NCBI GenBank assembly: GCA_963821325.1
Contig: CAWGDC010000003.1
Span: 186,001 to 250,000, forward strand
DNA: 64,000 nt
Source of the DNA: PALSA-555 sp963821325
GTDB taxonomy: Bacteria > Actinomycetota > Acidimicrobiia > IMCC26256 > PALSA-555
Direction: 5' to 3'
Below, piece by piece: positions 16,733 through 25,735 of the stretch (its first letter is position 1; each line of letters starts with the position of its first letter). Made by a program: the position numbers and the translations under genes. Below the pieces are notes generated by a model. It had not been told where the DNA came from, did no database searches, and saw nothing but the letters and a program-made list of their open reading frames with translations.

Positions 16733-18130
16733 TCAGACGGAGTCGGGCTCCGGGCCGGTCGGCTCGACCGGCGGGTCCTCGGCGGCGGCCGCCGTGTCGA
16801 GGCTGCCCTCGGTGTCGGCGGCGCCCTCGACGGCCACCGCAGCAGCCGCGTCGGCGTCGCCCGCAGCGGCCGCGTCGGCGTCGCCGGTGGTGGGGCCGAT
16901 GTAGTTGCCCTGCTCGTCGTAGGCGTGGTCGCCGAACTGGTCCTGGTACTCGGGGGCGACGACCCCGCCTTCGGCGGCCTGCTTGATCGAGAGGGAGATG
17001 CGGCGCCGCTCGAGGTCGATGTCGATGATCTTGACCCACAGCTCCTCACCGGGGGTCACGACCTGCTCGGGGGCCTCGACGTGGTGGCCGGCCATCTCGG
17101 AGATGTGGACGAGGCCCTCGATGCCCTCCCCGACCTGCACGAACGAGCCGAACGGCACGAGCTTCGTGACCCGCCCGTAGACGAGCTCCCCGACCTGGTG
17201 GCCGTCGGCGAACTCCTGCCACGGGTCTTGCTGGGTGGCCTTGAGGGACAGCGAGATGCGCTCGCGGGACAGGTCGACGTCGAGGACCTGGACGGTCACG
17301 TCGTCGCCGACCTGCACCACCGAGCTGGGGTGGTCGACGTGCTTCCAGGACAGCTCGGAGACGTGGACCAGGCCGTCCATGCCGCCGAGGTCGACGAACG
17401 CGCCAAAGTTCACGACCGACGACACGACACCCTTGCGGATCTCGCCCGGCTTGAGGTTGGCGAGGAACTCGTCGCGCTGCTCCCGCTGCGTCTCCTCGAG
17501 GTAGGCGCGGCGGGACAGCACCACGTTGTTGCGGTTCTTGTCGAGCTCGATGATCTTGCACTCGAGGCTGCGACCCACGAACGGTGCGAGGTCGCGGACA
17601 CGGCGCAGGTCGACGAGCGACGCGGGCAGGAAGCCGCGCAGCCCGATGTCGAGGATCAGGCCGCCCTTGACGACCTCGATGACGGGGCCGGTGACGATCC
17701 CGTCCTTCTCCTTCAGCTCCTCGATCGTCCCCCAGGCCCGCTCGTACTGGGCCCGCTTCTTGGAGAGGATGAGCCGGCCATCCTTGTCCTCTTTGGTGAG
17801 GACCAGCGCCTCGAGCTCCTCGTCGAGGGTGACGACCTCGCTCGGGTCGATGTCGTTGCGGATCGAGAGCTCCCGCGACGGGATGACGCCCTCGGACTTG
17901 TAGCCGATGTCGAGGAGGACCTCGTCGCTGTCGATCTTGACGACCTTGCCGGTGACGATGTCCCCGTCGTCGAACTCGACGATGGTGGCGTCGACCGCGT
18001 CGGAGAACGACTGGGTTCCGAGGTCGTCGAGGACGACGGGTCCGTCGTCGGGGGCGTGGCGCTCGCCCTCGGTGTGCGCCTCCTCGAGGACGGGGGCGCT
18101 GATGCCTCCCGCCACGTCCTGCTCCGACAA
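16733..18130 (-). CDS. rpsA: 30S ribosomal protein S1
   Basis: S1 helps the 30S subunit bind and unfold mRNA. The 465-aa protein has an acidic N-terminus and four S1/OB RNA-binding repeats, recognisable by GKVVKIDSDEVLLDIGYKSEGVIP, VKGGLILDIGLRGFLPASLVD, VVNFGAFVDLGGMDGLVHVSEL and PFGSFVQVGEGIEGLVHISEM (each quoted in part). The four-repeat architecture is usual for Actinobacteria. The C-terminal about 55 residues are a low-complexity Ala/Asp/Glu/Pro tail with a repeated GDADAAAA unit. Start TTG at 18128-18130, supported by AGAGGAG seven bases upstream and by the acidic start MSEQDVAGG. Confidence 0.95.
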   Translation of the reverse strand: MSEQDVAGGISAPVLEEAHTEGERHAPDDGPVVLDDLGTQSFSDAVDATIVEFDDGDIVTGKVVKIDSDEVLLDIGYKSEGVIPSRELSIRNDIDPSEVVTLDEELEALVLTKEDKDGRLILSKKRAQYERAWGTIEELKEKDGIVTGPVIEVVKGGLILDIGLRGFLPASLVDLRRVRDLAPFVGRSLECKIIELDKNRNNVVLSRRAYLEETQREQRDEFLANLKPGEIRKGVVSSVVNFGAFVDLGGMDGLVHVSELSWKHVDHPSSVVQVGDDVTVQVLDVDLSRERISLSLKATQQDPWQEFADGHQVGELVYGRVTKLVPFGSFVQVGEGIEGLVHISEMAGHHVEAPEQVVTPGEELWVKIIDIDLERRRISLSIKQAAEGGVVAPEYQDQFGDHAYDEQGNYIGPTTGDADAAAAGDADAAAAVAVEGAADTEGSLDTAAAAEDPPVEPTGPEPDSV

Positions 18131-18153
18131 CCTGACTCCTCTGGAACCTGACG

Positions 18154-18175
18154 GCCCGCGTCCCAGGGCGCGGGC
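18154..18175 (-). promoter_or_regulatory. Stem-loop in the rpsA 5' leader
   Basis: GCCCGCG and CGCGGGC form a perfect 7-bp stem around an 8-base loop, 24 bases upstream of the rpsA TTG. S1 is known to repress its own mRNA in Proteobacteria through leader structure, so a leader hairpin here may have a similar role. That link is inference; the stem is seen directly. Confidence 0.35.
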
Positions 18176-18214
18176 GCCGCGGCCTCGGTGAGGCTGCCCC
18201 GCCAGGCTACAGGG

Positions 18215-18973
18215 TCACGCGCGGCGGCGTGCCAGCAGGAGCAGCTCGGGCTGGTCGAGATCGGGTGGCGCGGCACGGTAGCGGCCGGGTGTCACACCGT
18301 GGACCGCGAGGACGTCGAGGTCGGCGAGCGCGGCGAGCAGCTCGAGCTCGCGTGCCGTGAAGCACGTCGTCCACAGGTCGGCGGGGCGCTCGTCGCCCGA
18401 GTCGTTGCGCAGCACCGTGCGTTCGTGCAGCACCCCGGTGGCAGCGTCGAGGGTCTCGCCGGGCTCGAGGCCGCGGGCGGCGAAGAGCAGCGAGAACGCG
18501 GACACGGCCAGCGTCCCGCCGGGTCGCACGGCTCGGGCGATCCGGGTGAACACCGCGGGCTCGTCGCGGCCGCCGAGGAGCCCGAAGCCGCCCTGGCAGA
18601 GGCAGATCACTGCGTCGTAGCCGCCGTCGACGGTGAGGTCGCGGACGTCGGCGACCTCGAAGCGTGCCGGGAGGCCCCGTGCCGTCGCGGCGGCGCGGGC
18701 GAGGGCGATGAACACCGGGGAGGCGTCGACGCCGGTGACCGGGCAGCCCCGGGCGGCGAACGCGAGCGCGTGGCGGCCCGGGCCGCAGCCCACGTCGAGG
18801 ACCCGGTCGCCGGCGGTGAGGCCGAGCGCGTCGGTGAGGAAGTCGACCTCCTGCTCGGTGCCGCGGGTGAAGGCCATGACCCGGCCGGTGTCGGGGGCCC
18901 AGTAGGCGGGGCCGAGGAAGGCGGCGACGTCGTTGAACCAGAGGTCGGGTGGGACGGCCGGCGATCCGCTCAC
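18215..18973 (-). CDS. Class I SAM-dependent methyltransferase
   Basis: A 252-aa protein with the Rossmann methyltransferase motifs: motif I RVLDVGCGPGRHAL, the acidic end of strand 2 VTGVDASP, ARFEVADVRDL, and DAVICLCQGGFGLL at motif IV. The substrate is not evident; the fold and N-terminal YWAPDTGR resemble generic small-molecule methyltransferases. The GTG start overlaps the polA stop (GTGA), so it is co-translated with polA, an unusual partner. Upstream of rpsA on the same strand. Confidence 0.8.
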   Translation of the reverse strand: MSGSPAVPPDLWFNDVAAFLGPAYWAPDTGRVMAFTRGTEQEVDFLTDALGLTAGDRVLDVGCGPGRHALAFAARGCPVTGVDASPVFIALARAAATARGLPARFEVADVRDLTVDGGYDAVICLCQGGFGLLGGRDEPAVFTRIARAVRPGGTLAVSAFSLLFAARGLEPGETLDAATGVLHERTVLRNDSGDERPADLWTTCFTARELELLAALADLDVLAVHGVTPGRYRAAPPDLDQPELLLLARRRA

Positions 18974-21618
18974 TTCGCCTCGGCCCACGTCGGGCCGAAC
19001 CCGAGGTCGACGACGAGCGGGACGGACAGCTCGGTGACCGACTCCATGGTGTCGCGCACGAGGGGTCCGACGGCGTCGCGCTCGTCGAGCGGCACCTCGA
19101 AGACCAGCTCGTCGTGGACGGTGAGCAGCATCCGGGTCGCGAACCGGCCCGTGGTGAGGGCCCGGTCGACGTCGATCATCGCGAGCTTGAAGATGTCGGC
19201 CGCGGAGCCTTGCACCGGCGCGTTCTGGGCCATCCGCTCCCCCATCTGGCGGATCCGGAAGTTGTCCGACGACAGCTCGACGATCTGGCGGCGCCGCCCG
19301 AAGAGCGTCGTGGTGTAGCCGCGCTCCTTGGCCTCGCGCACGGTGCGCTGCATGAACGCGCCGACCTGCGGGAAGCCCTCGAAGTAGGCGTCGAGGATCT
19401 CGCGGGCCTCCTCGGTGGGGATCCCGAGGCGCTGTCCGAGGCCGTAGGCCTCCATGCCGTAGGCGAGGCCGTAGTTGACGACCTTCGCGAAGCGCCGCTG
19501 CGCGTGGTCGACCGCGTCCTCGGGGACGTGGAAGACCGTCGCGGCGGTGGTGGCGTGGATGTCGGCGCCCCGCTCGAACGCCTCGGTGAGGCCGGGGTCC
19601 TCCGCGAGGTGGGCGAGGACCCGCAGCTCGATCTGGGAGTAGTCGGCGGTGAGCAGCCCGGCGCCCGGTTCGGCGATGAACACGCGGCGGAACTCGCGGC
19701 CGTCGGCGGTGCGCACCGGGACGTTCTGCAGGTTCGGTGCCTCGCTGGAGATCCGCCCGGTGGTGGTGTCGGTCTGCTTGAAGGTGGCGTGGATCCGTCC
19801 GTCGGGGGCGATGAGGGGCGGCAGCGCGTCGGCGTAGGTGCCGCGCAGCTTCTCCACCTCCCGGTAGCGCAGCAGGTCCTCGATGATCGGGTGCTCGTCT
19901 TGCATCTTCTGGAGCGAGTCGGCGTCGGTCGAGGGCCCGGTCTTCGTCTTCTTCACCGGGGTGAGGCCGAGCTTGTCGAAGAGGATGGTGCGCAGCTGCG
20001 GGGTGGAGTTGACGTTGAACTCCTCCCCGGCGTGGGCCCACAGCTGGCGCATGAGCCGGTCGCACTCCTTGCCGAGCTCGGCGCGCAGGTCGTCGAGGAA
20101 CCGTCGGTCGACGAGGATCCCCGCGTCCTCCATCTTGGCGAGGACCGGGATGAGGGGCCGCTCGCAACGCTCGTACAGGTCGGTGAGCTCCCGGGCGTCG
20201 AGCGCCTCGCGCAGCACGACGGCGAGGCGCAGGACCGCCGCGGCGCGGCGGCCGCTCTCGTCGGTCGCGGCGTCGCCGTCGAAGTCGAGGTGGCCCTCGG
20301 TCGCCGCGTCGGGGGACTGCACCTCGAGGGACAGGTAGCGCAGGGCGAGGTCCTCGAGGCGGTACTTCCCGTCGGCCGGGTCGAGCAGGTACGCCATCAC
20401 CACGGTGTCGTCGCGGAGCGCGGCGAGCGAGTCGCGGAGGCCGTGCATGAGCTCCTTCGCGCGGTGGGTCACGAGCGGCGGGCCGTCCGGGCCGACGAGC
20501 GCCCGGAGCGCGGCGCCGACGCTCGGGTCGGCGAGCACGTCGCCGTCGAGGACCGCGACCCGGTCGGCGTCGGCGACGGCGAGGCCGGCGAGGCGCTGGC
20601 CGGGGGGACCGTCCCAGCGGGCGTCGAGCGCGACGGGCGCGCCCGCCGCGGTGAGCGCCTCGAGGCGGGTGACCGCGTCGGGGGCGCGGCGCAGCACCTC
20701 GACGGTCACGTCGAGGGTCTCGGCGGTGGCGTCGACCGCGGTGTCGCCGAGCGCCTCGAGGAGCCGGGGCCACAGCGTCCGGAACTCGAGCTGGTCGAAG
20801 AGCACCCGGGCCGCCTCACGGTCGAAGGTGGCGGGCACGAGCGCGGTGGGGTCGAGGCCCACGTCGACGTCGCGGCGCAGCACCGACATGGCCCGGTTCA
20901 GCAGCACCCGGTCGCGCATCGCGTCGAGGTTCTGGCGCTGCTTGGGGGGCAGCTCGTCGAGATGCTCCAAGATCCCCTCGAGCGTCCCGTAGGTGGTCAC
21001 CAGCTTCGCGGCGGTCTTCTCCCCCACGCCGGGGACGCCCGGCAGGTTGTCGCTCGTGTCGCCCCGCAACGCCGCGTAGTCCGGGTACTGCGCGGGGGTG
21101 ACCCCGCCGGTGCGCTCGACGATGCCCGCCTCGTCGTAGAGGGCGTAGTCGGAGACGCCGCGCTTGTTGTAGAGGACCCGGACGTGGGGGTCCGAGACGA
21201 GCTGGAAGGTGTCGCGGTCCCCGGTGACGACGATGACGTCGAGGCCGGCGTCGCCCGCCTGCGTGGCGAGCGTCGCGATGACGTCGTCGGCCTCGACGCC
21301 GTCGATGGTCAGCACGGGGATGCGCAGCACGTCGAGGACCTCGCGGACGAGCGGCAGCTGCGCGGAGAACACCGCGGGGGTCGCCTGGCGGCCCGCCTTG
21401 TAGTCGGCGTCCATATCGTCGCGGAACGTGGGGCCGGGCGTGTCGAACGCGACCGCGACGAAGTCGGGATGCTCGTCGCCGAGCACCTTGATGAGCATGG
21501 ACGTGAAGCCGTACACCGCGTTGGTGACCGTGCCCGCCTTGGTGGCCAGGTCGGTGGGCAGCGCGTAGAAGGCCCGGTAGGCGAGCGAGTGCCCGTCGAC
21601 GAGGATGAGCTTCGGCAT
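18970..21618 (-). CDS. polA: DNA polymerase I
   Basis: An 882-aa Pol I for gap repair and Okazaki-fragment maturation. N-terminal 5'-3' exonuclease/FEN domain (about 1-300: ILVDGHSLAYRAFYAL, DRDTFQLV, GVPGVGEKTAAKL). The middle domain lacks the DxE proofreading residues (LDARWDG instead), as in most actinobacterial Pol I. C-terminal polymerase has motif A LLTADYSQIELRVLAH, motif B RRFAKVVNYGLAYGM and motif C TVHDELVFEVP. The ATG at 21618 is chosen over an in-frame extension to 21762 because PKLILVDGHS is the normal N-terminus. No frame break in 2.6 kb. Confidence 0.96.
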   Translation of the reverse strand: MPKLILVDGHSLAYRAFYALPTDLATKAGTVTNAVYGFTSMLIKVLGDEHPDFVAVAFDTPGPTFRDDMDADYKAGRQATPAVFSAQLPLVREVLDVLRIPVLTIDGVEADDVIATLATQAGDAGLDVIVVTGDRDTFQLVSDPHVRVLYNKRGVSDYALYDEAGIVERTGGVTPAQYPDYAALRGDTSDNLPGVPGVGEKTAAKLVTTYGTLEGILEHLDELPPKQRQNLDAMRDRVLLNRAMSVLRRDVDVGLDPTALVPATFDREAARVLFDQLEFRTLWPRLLEALGDTAVDATAETLDVTVEVLRRAPDAVTRLEALTAAGAPVALDARWDGPPGQRLAGLAVADADRVAVLDGDVLADPSVGAALRALVGPDGPPLVTHRAKELMHGLRDSLAALRDDTVVMAYLLDPADGKYRLEDLALRYLSLEVQSPDAATEGHLDFDGDAATDESGRRAAAVLRLAVVLREALDARELTDLYERCERPLIPVLAKMEDAGILVDRRFLDDLRAELGKECDRLMRQLWAHAGEEFNVNSTPQLRTILFDKLGLTPVKKTKTGPSTDADSLQKMQDEHPIIEDLLRYREVEKLRGTYADALPPLIAPDGRIHATFKQTDTTTGRISSEAPNLQNVPVRTADGREFRRVFIAEPGAGLLTADYSQIELRVLAHLAEDPGLTEAFERGADIHATTAATVFHVPEDAVDHAQRRFAKVVNYGLAYGMEAYGLGQRLGIPTEEAREILDAYFEGFPQVGAFMQRTVREAKERGYTTTLFGRRRQIVELSSDNFRIRQMGERMAQNAPVQGSAADIFKLAMIDVDRALTTGRFATRMLLTVHDELVFEVPLDERDAVGPLVRDTMESVTELSVPLVVDLGFGPTWAEAK

Positions 21619-21671
21619 CCGCGGCGATGGTACGCCCGGGTCCCGCCCGGCCCGCCGGGTGCGCCGTGCCG

Positions 21672-22262
21672 CTACGGGGCGAGGTGCCCGTCGACGACGC
21701 GGCGGGCGATCTCGGCGATCTTGACCCGCTCGTTCATGGCGCGGGTCTGGATGAACCGCCACGCGGCCTGCTCGTCGAGGTCGTGCTCGCTCATGAGCCG
21801 CCCCTTGGCCCGGTCGATGAGCTTGCGGGCCTCGAGGCGGGCCTCGAGGTCGTCGACGTGGCGCTCGAGGGAGGTGAGCTCGTTGTGGCGGGCCATGGCC
21901 AGCTCGATCGCCGGGATGAGCTCGCTCTTCTGGAACGGCTTCACCAGGTAGGCGAGGGCGCCGGCGTCGCGGGCCCGCTCGATCAGGTCGCGCTGGGAGA
22001 ACGCGGTGAGGATGAGGATGGCGGCGAGCCGCTCGCTGGCGATGTGGCGCGCCGCCGACAGGCCGTCGAGCCCGGGCATCTTGACGTCGAGGATGACCAG
22101 GTCGGGCACGAGCTCGCGGACCAGGTCGATCGCCTCGTCGCCGCGGCCGGTCTCGCCGACGACCTCGTAGCCCTCCTCCTCGAGGAGCTCGCGGAGGTCG
22201 AGGCGGATGATCGCCTCGTCCTCGGCGATCACGACGCGGGGTCGGGCTCGGTCAGCGGGCAC
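21672..22262 (-). CDS. pdtaR: ANTAR-domain response regulator (PdtaR type)
   Basis: A 196-aa two-domain regulator: a receiver (VVIAEDEAIIRLDLRELL; phospho-acceptor in LVILDVKMPGLDG; switch Thr in ILTAFSQ; Lys in YLVKPFQ) and a C-terminal ANTAR RNA-binding domain (LIDRAKGRLMSEHDLDEQAAWRFIQTRAM). The family, including mycobacterial Rv1626, acts by antitermination at paired hairpins once phosphorylated by a PdtaS-type kinase. No kinase gene is adjacent. GTG start, 54 bases upstream of polA's start on the same strand. Confidence 0.92.
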   Translation of the reverse strand: MPADRARPRVVIAEDEAIIRLDLRELLEEEGYEVVGETGRGDEAIDLVRELVPDLVILDVKMPGLDGLSAARHIASERLAAILILTAFSQRDLIERARDAGALAYLVKPFQKSELIPAIELAMARHNELTSLERHVDDLEARLEARKLIDRAKGRLMSEHDLDEQAAWRFIQTRAMNERVKIAEIARRVVDGHLAP

Positions 22263-22277
22263 GGGGGTGGGTGGGGA

Positions 22278-22577
22278 TCAGCGGGTGGACAGCTCGGCCG
22301 CCATGCGGTCGAGCAGCGCGTCCTGCTCGCGGTGCAGCTCGGCGATCTGTCGTGCCAGCGCGTCGCGATGCCGCCCCAAGGCGTCGGCGTGCCGTCGGGC
22401 GTCGCGGGCCTCCGCGTCCGCGAGCGGCGTCTCCGCCAACAGTGACCGCAACCGGGTGTCCTCGGCCTCGTCGTTCAGGAACGCGACCTGCTCCTCGGTC
22501 AGCCCGAGCTCGGCGCGGAGCCGCTTCAGTCGTTCGCTGACGTCGACGAGCCGCCGCTCGAGGATCGAGGGTGCCAT
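22278..22577 (-). CDS. Small coiled-coil protein next to pdtaR
   Basis: A 99-aa charged protein, almost wholly helical, with heptad-like Leu/Ala spacing (LERRLVDVSERLKRLRAELG; ALARQIAELHREQDALLDRM). No signal peptide or catalytic motif. Its end lies 15 bases from the pdtaR start, so the two are probably co-transcribed. Small proteins of this type near PdtaR-like regulators are seen in other high-GC genomes, but I know no assigned function. The ATG at 22577 is chosen because the in-frame extension is not charged or helical. Confidence 0.7.
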   Translation of the reverse strand: MAPSILERRLVDVSERLKRLRAELGLTEEQVAFLNDEAEDTRLRSLLAETPLADAEARDARRHADALGRHRDALARQIAELHREQDALLDRMAAELSTR

Positions 22578-22626
22578 GGAGAAGGCCAGTCTATGGACCA
22601 GGCGGGTCGTGTGGCAGCGTGGAGGC

Positions 22627-23805
22627 GTGAGCGCGCACCCGATCTTCACCGAGGAGCACGAGGCGCTCCGACGCTCGGTGCGGCGCTTCGTCGACCAGGA
22701 GCTGGCACCCCACGTCGACGAGTGGGAAGACGCCGGCGGCTTCCCCGACGAGGTGTTCCGGCGGGCCGGCCAGCTCGGGTTCCTCGGGCTGCACTACCCG
22801 GCCCGGTGGGGTGGCTCGGACGGCGACCTGGCCGCCGAGATCGTCTTCGTCGAGGAGCTGGCCCGAGCGGGCTGCGGTGCGATCGCGATGGCCCTGTCGG
22901 TGCAGACGGACATGGCGACCCCGTCGATCGATCAGTTCGGCACCGACGACCAGAAGGAGCGCTACCTCGCGCCGGCGATCGCTGGGACGAAGATCGCCGC
23001 GATCGCGATCACCGAGCCCGACGCGGGCTCCGACGTCGCCGCGATCACGACGCGCGCCCGGCGGGACGGTGACTGCTGGCGGGTGACGGGCCGCAAGCAG
23101 TTCATCACCAACGGGGTGCGCGCCGACTTCCTCACCTTGGTCGCGACGACCGACCCGGGCACGGGGCACCGGGGGATCTCGCTGTTCCTGGTCGACACCG
23201 CACTGCCCGGGGTGAGCGTGTCCCGCAAACTGCGCAAGCTCGGCATGTGGTCGAGCGACACTGCCGAGCTCGCCCTCGACGACGTCGAGGTGCCGGCCGC
23301 CAACCTCATCGGCCTCGAACCCGGACGAGGGTTCTCGCAGCTGATGTGGCAGCTGCAGTACGAGCGGCTCGCCGCCGCGGCGGCGTGCGTCGGTCACGCC
23401 GACTGGGCGTTGGCCCGCACCATCGAGTACGCCGGGGAACGCCGCGCGTTCGGACGGCCGATCGGCCGCCACCAGGTCCTCGCGCATCGCCTCGCCGACG
23501 CCGCCACCGAGCTCGAAGCCGCCCGGTCCCTGCTCTACACCACCGCGTGGCGCGTGCTGCACGGCGAGTATCCCGTCGCCGAGATCTCGATGACGAAGAA
23601 GTACTGCGCCCAGATGCAGAACCGTCTCGTCGACGCCTGCCTGCAGATCCACGGCGGCGCCGGGTACATGCAGGAGGAACCGATCTCCCGCGCGTTTCGC
23701 GACGCCCGGCTGCAGCGCATCGGCGCCGGCACCGACGAGATCATGAACGAGGTGATCGCGAAGCGGCTCCTGCCCGGCTACGGCGAGCCGGACACGCCGT
23801 CGTGA
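22627..23805 (+). CDS. Acyl-CoA dehydrogenase
   Basis: A 392-aa FAD-dependent dehydrogenase that introduces the alpha-beta double bond into acyl-CoA. Signatures: AITEPDAGSDVAAITTRA (signature 1), KQFITNGVRADF, and QIHGGAGYMQEEPISRAFRDAR with the TDEIMNEVIAKRL end (signature 2). The catalytic base position in this long-chain-type group lies just after the GGxGY motif (YMQEEPI). GTG start at 22627, four bases after GGAGG. It stands alone between divergent 22278-22577 and tRNA-Leu. The exact acyl substrate cannot be told from sequence. Confidence 0.92.
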   Translation: MSAHPIFTEEHEALRRSVRRFVDQELAPHVDEWEDAGGFPDEVFRRAGQLGFLGLHYPARWGGSDGDLAAEIVFVEELARAGCGAIAMALSVQTDMATPSIDQFGTDDQKERYLAPAIAGTKIAAIAITEPDAGSDVAAITTRARRDGDCWRVTGRKQFITNGVRADFLTLVATTDPGTGHRGISLFLVDTALPGVSVSRKLRKLGMWSSDTAELALDDVEVPAANLIGLEPGRGFSQLMWQLQYERLAAAAACVGHADWALARTIEYAGERRAFGRPIGRHQVLAHRLADAATELEAARSLLYTTAWRVLHGEYPVAEISMTKKYCAQMQNRLVDACLQIHGGAGYMQEEPISRAFRDARLQRIGAGTDEIMNEVIAKRLLPGYGEPDTPS

Positions 23806-23883
23806 CGACGCGGCCGTCTCGCGGCGCATCGCGTGCGCTTCGTCCCGACGACCCGGCGACGCGGCGTGTCATCATGGAGCGCC

Positions 23884-23967
23884 GCCCGGGTGGTGGAACT
23901 GGCAGACACGATGGATTCAAGTCCCATTGTCCGCAAGGACGTGCGGGTTCGACTCCCGCCCCGGGCA
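23884..23967 (+). tRNA. tRNA-Leu (anticodon CAA)
   Basis: An 84-base class II tRNA. Acceptor GCCCGGG (23884-23890) pairs with CCCGGGC (23960-23966), with discriminator A. The T arm is GCGGG-TTCGACT-CCCGC. The anticodon loop TTCAAGT (23916-23922) has anticodon CAA, and a long variable arm GTCCGCAAGGAC identifies Leu. CCA is not encoded. One oddity is an A-C mismatch next to the loop (position 31-39, bases 23915 and 23923). The stop codon of the convergent LCP gene begins two bases after the tRNA's 3' end. Confidence 0.93.
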
Positions 23968-23968
23968 C

Positions 23969-25420
23969 TCAGCAGCCGCCGGGCACCGGCGCGAGGGACC
24001 CGGGCTGGGCTGCCGGGGCGGCCGGCGTGCTCGGCGCGGACGGCGCGGCGGTCGTGGGCGTGATGAGCCCGGTGAACGCGCGTCCGAGCACGAACTCGAC
24101 CGTCCCCGCGGCGACCGTGTTGTCGACGACGAGGTGCGCGCCGGCGTCGTAGGTGCCGAGCAGCGACGCCGCGGCCGCGTTGCCGGTCGGGTACCGGATC
24201 TCGCTCGTCGGGACCTGCCCGGAGGGGTTGTTGGCGGTGCCGGCGCCGACGAACCCGTCCCTCTCCAGCGCGGCGAGCGTCGTGGCCGCGGCGCCGTTCA
24301 CGCCGGAGCCGTTCAGGACCCGGACGTGCACGCTCGACGGTACGGGCGCCGACGAGCCGCCCGACGTCGCGCCGCCGCTGAAGTCCCGCAGCGAGGCCAG
24401 CACCTGGTCGGCGGCGGGCTGACGGAGATAGAGGACGTCTTGGCCCTGCTGGGTCGGTCCCGTCTGCCACGGCAGCGTCGCGGTCTGTACCTGGCTCGGG
24501 TCTTGGGGGTTCACGGCGCGGAAGGCCTCGACGAGGTTGAAGAGGTCGCTGCGGGAGAAGCCGTCGTCGAGGGTCAGGTCGCTCGTGACGCCGTCGACGA
24601 GGGAGGTGGCCTTCAGCGGGTCGCTCAAGACCGCGTCCATCGCGATCTTCGCGATCTCGCGGACGAAGGCCTGCTGGCGGCCGATGCGCCCGATGTCGGG
24701 GACGGCGTCGAGGATCTTCCACTGGTGGGTCGTCGGGTCGAGGACCTGCGTGTCACGGGATCGCACGAACGACAGGGCCTGCGCCCCGTCGAGCTGGTAG
24801 CAGCCGGGCGCCGGGATGTTGAGGTCCGAGAAGGCGTCCCGCGCCGCGGCGGGGAAGTACACGGGGACGGGCCCGACCGCGTCGACGATCTTGCGGAACG
24901 TGTCGAAGTTCACCGAGACGTAGTGGTTGATCGGCACGTTCAGGTCGGTCGTGATCGTGTCGACGAGCTTCTGGGGGCTGACGTCGAACGCCGAGTTGAT
25001 CTTGGCCATCCCCCGCCCCGGGATGTTCAGCCAGAGGTCCCGGGGGATCGACACGAGCAGGCTGCGCCCCGACGACTCGGTGTGCAGCACCATGATCGTG
25101 TCGGATCGCTGTCCCTGGTTGCCGGCCTCGCTGCCGAACGCCGCCTGGTCGGCGGGGTTGCTGACGAACGCGCGGGTGTCCGAGCCGACGAGCAGGTAGT
25201 TCGCGCCCCCCGACGGCGCGGCGGCGAGCTGGAGGTTCACCTTCGGCACCGACGCCAGCTTCTGGGAGATCAGGAGCTCGACGCCGACGATGCCGCCGAC
25301 GACGAGCGCGACGGCGACGCCGAGGGCGAGGGCGTAGCGGCGCCCGAAGCCGGCGCCCGAAACCAGGTGGCGGCGCACCAGTGGCACGGTATCGGCCAGC
25401 CTGTCGGATCCTGGTGTCAC
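23969..25420 (-). CDS. LytR-CpsA-Psr (LCP) family cell-wall ligase with LytR_C domain
   Basis: About 483 aa. A single membrane anchor (YALALGVAVALVVGGIVGVELL) precedes an extracytoplasmic LCP domain: NYLLVGSDTR, RSDTIMVLHTE, LVSIPRDLWLNIPG, KINSAFDVS, and the Arg-containing GAQALSFVRSRDT. A LytR_C domain follows (VHVRVLNGSGVNGAAATTLAALE) and a Pro/Ala tail. LCP enzymes transfer undecaprenyl-linked glycopolymers to peptidoglycan, and the conserved Arg/Asp residues for pyrophosphate binding are present. The GTG at 25418-25420 is preferred (VTPGSDRL); an upstream GTG at 25477 is possible. The gene is convergent with tRNA-Leu. Confidence 0.9.
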   Translation of the reverse strand: MTPGSDRLADTVPLVRRHLVSGAGFGRRYALALGVAVALVVGGIVGVELLISQKLASVPKVNLQLAAAPSGGANYLLVGSDTRAFVSNPADQAAFGSEAGNQGQRSDTIMVLHTESSGRSLLVSIPRDLWLNIPGRGMAKINSAFDVSPQKLVDTITTDLNVPINHYVSVNFDTFRKIVDAVGPVPVYFPAAARDAFSDLNIPAPGCYQLDGAQALSFVRSRDTQVLDPTTHQWKILDAVPDIGRIGRQQAFVREIAKIAMDAVLSDPLKATSLVDGVTSDLTLDDGFSRSDLFNLVEAFRAVNPQDPSQVQTATLPWQTGPTQQGQDVLYLRQPAADQVLASLRDFSGGATSGGSSAPVPSSVHVRVLNGSGVNGAAATTLAALERDGFVGAGTANNPSGQVPTSEIRYPTGNAAAASLLGTYDAGAHLVVDNTVAAGTVEFVLGRAFTGLITPTTAAPSAPSTPAAPAAQPGSLAPVPGGC

Positions 25421-25488
25421 GCGCCGATCGGCGTCAGACCGCAACGTCCGCAGAGGCGTCGCAGCCCGTCGGTACACTGCCCCGCACC

Positions 25489-25734
25489 ATGACCCTCGCC
25501 GCCATCACGGTCATCACGTGGATCGCCGTCGTCTGCGTGCTGTCCTTCGTCGTCCTCCTGGTGATCATCCTCTCGCCGTGGCCGCGGGTCAGGAACGAGT
25601 CGCGTCGCCTCAGCCGCGACGTCGAGACGCGCCTGCTGCTCCGCGAGGACCCCGACGAGCTCGCCGAGGAGCTCGACCGTCGCGCCGACGAGCAGCCTCC
25701 GGTCGCCGACCTCCGGCGCGACGAGCGGCGCTGA
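25489..25734 (+). CDS. Small single-span membrane protein
   Basis: An 81-aa protein with one strong N-terminal helix (AITVITWIAVVCVLSFVVLLVIIL) followed by a charged, Arg/Asp/Glu-rich cytoplasmic tail (SRDVETRLLLREDPDELAEELDRR). No family recognised. The ATG at 25489 sits ten bases after TACACT, a possible -10 box, which would make the mRNA nearly leaderless. Divergent from the LCP gene and ending two bases from the convergent SGNH gene. Confidence 0.7.
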   Translation: MTLAAITVITWIAVVCVLSFVVLLVIILSPWPRVRNESRRLSRDVETRLLLREDPDELAEELDRRADEQPPVADLRRDERR

Positions 25735-25735
25735 C

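Noticed and set aside
18949..21951. 1000-aa plus-strand open frame opposite polA
   Set aside because: Long antisense frames are expected at high GC; the minus strand encodes a complete Pol I, and the plus product has no motif or ribosome site.
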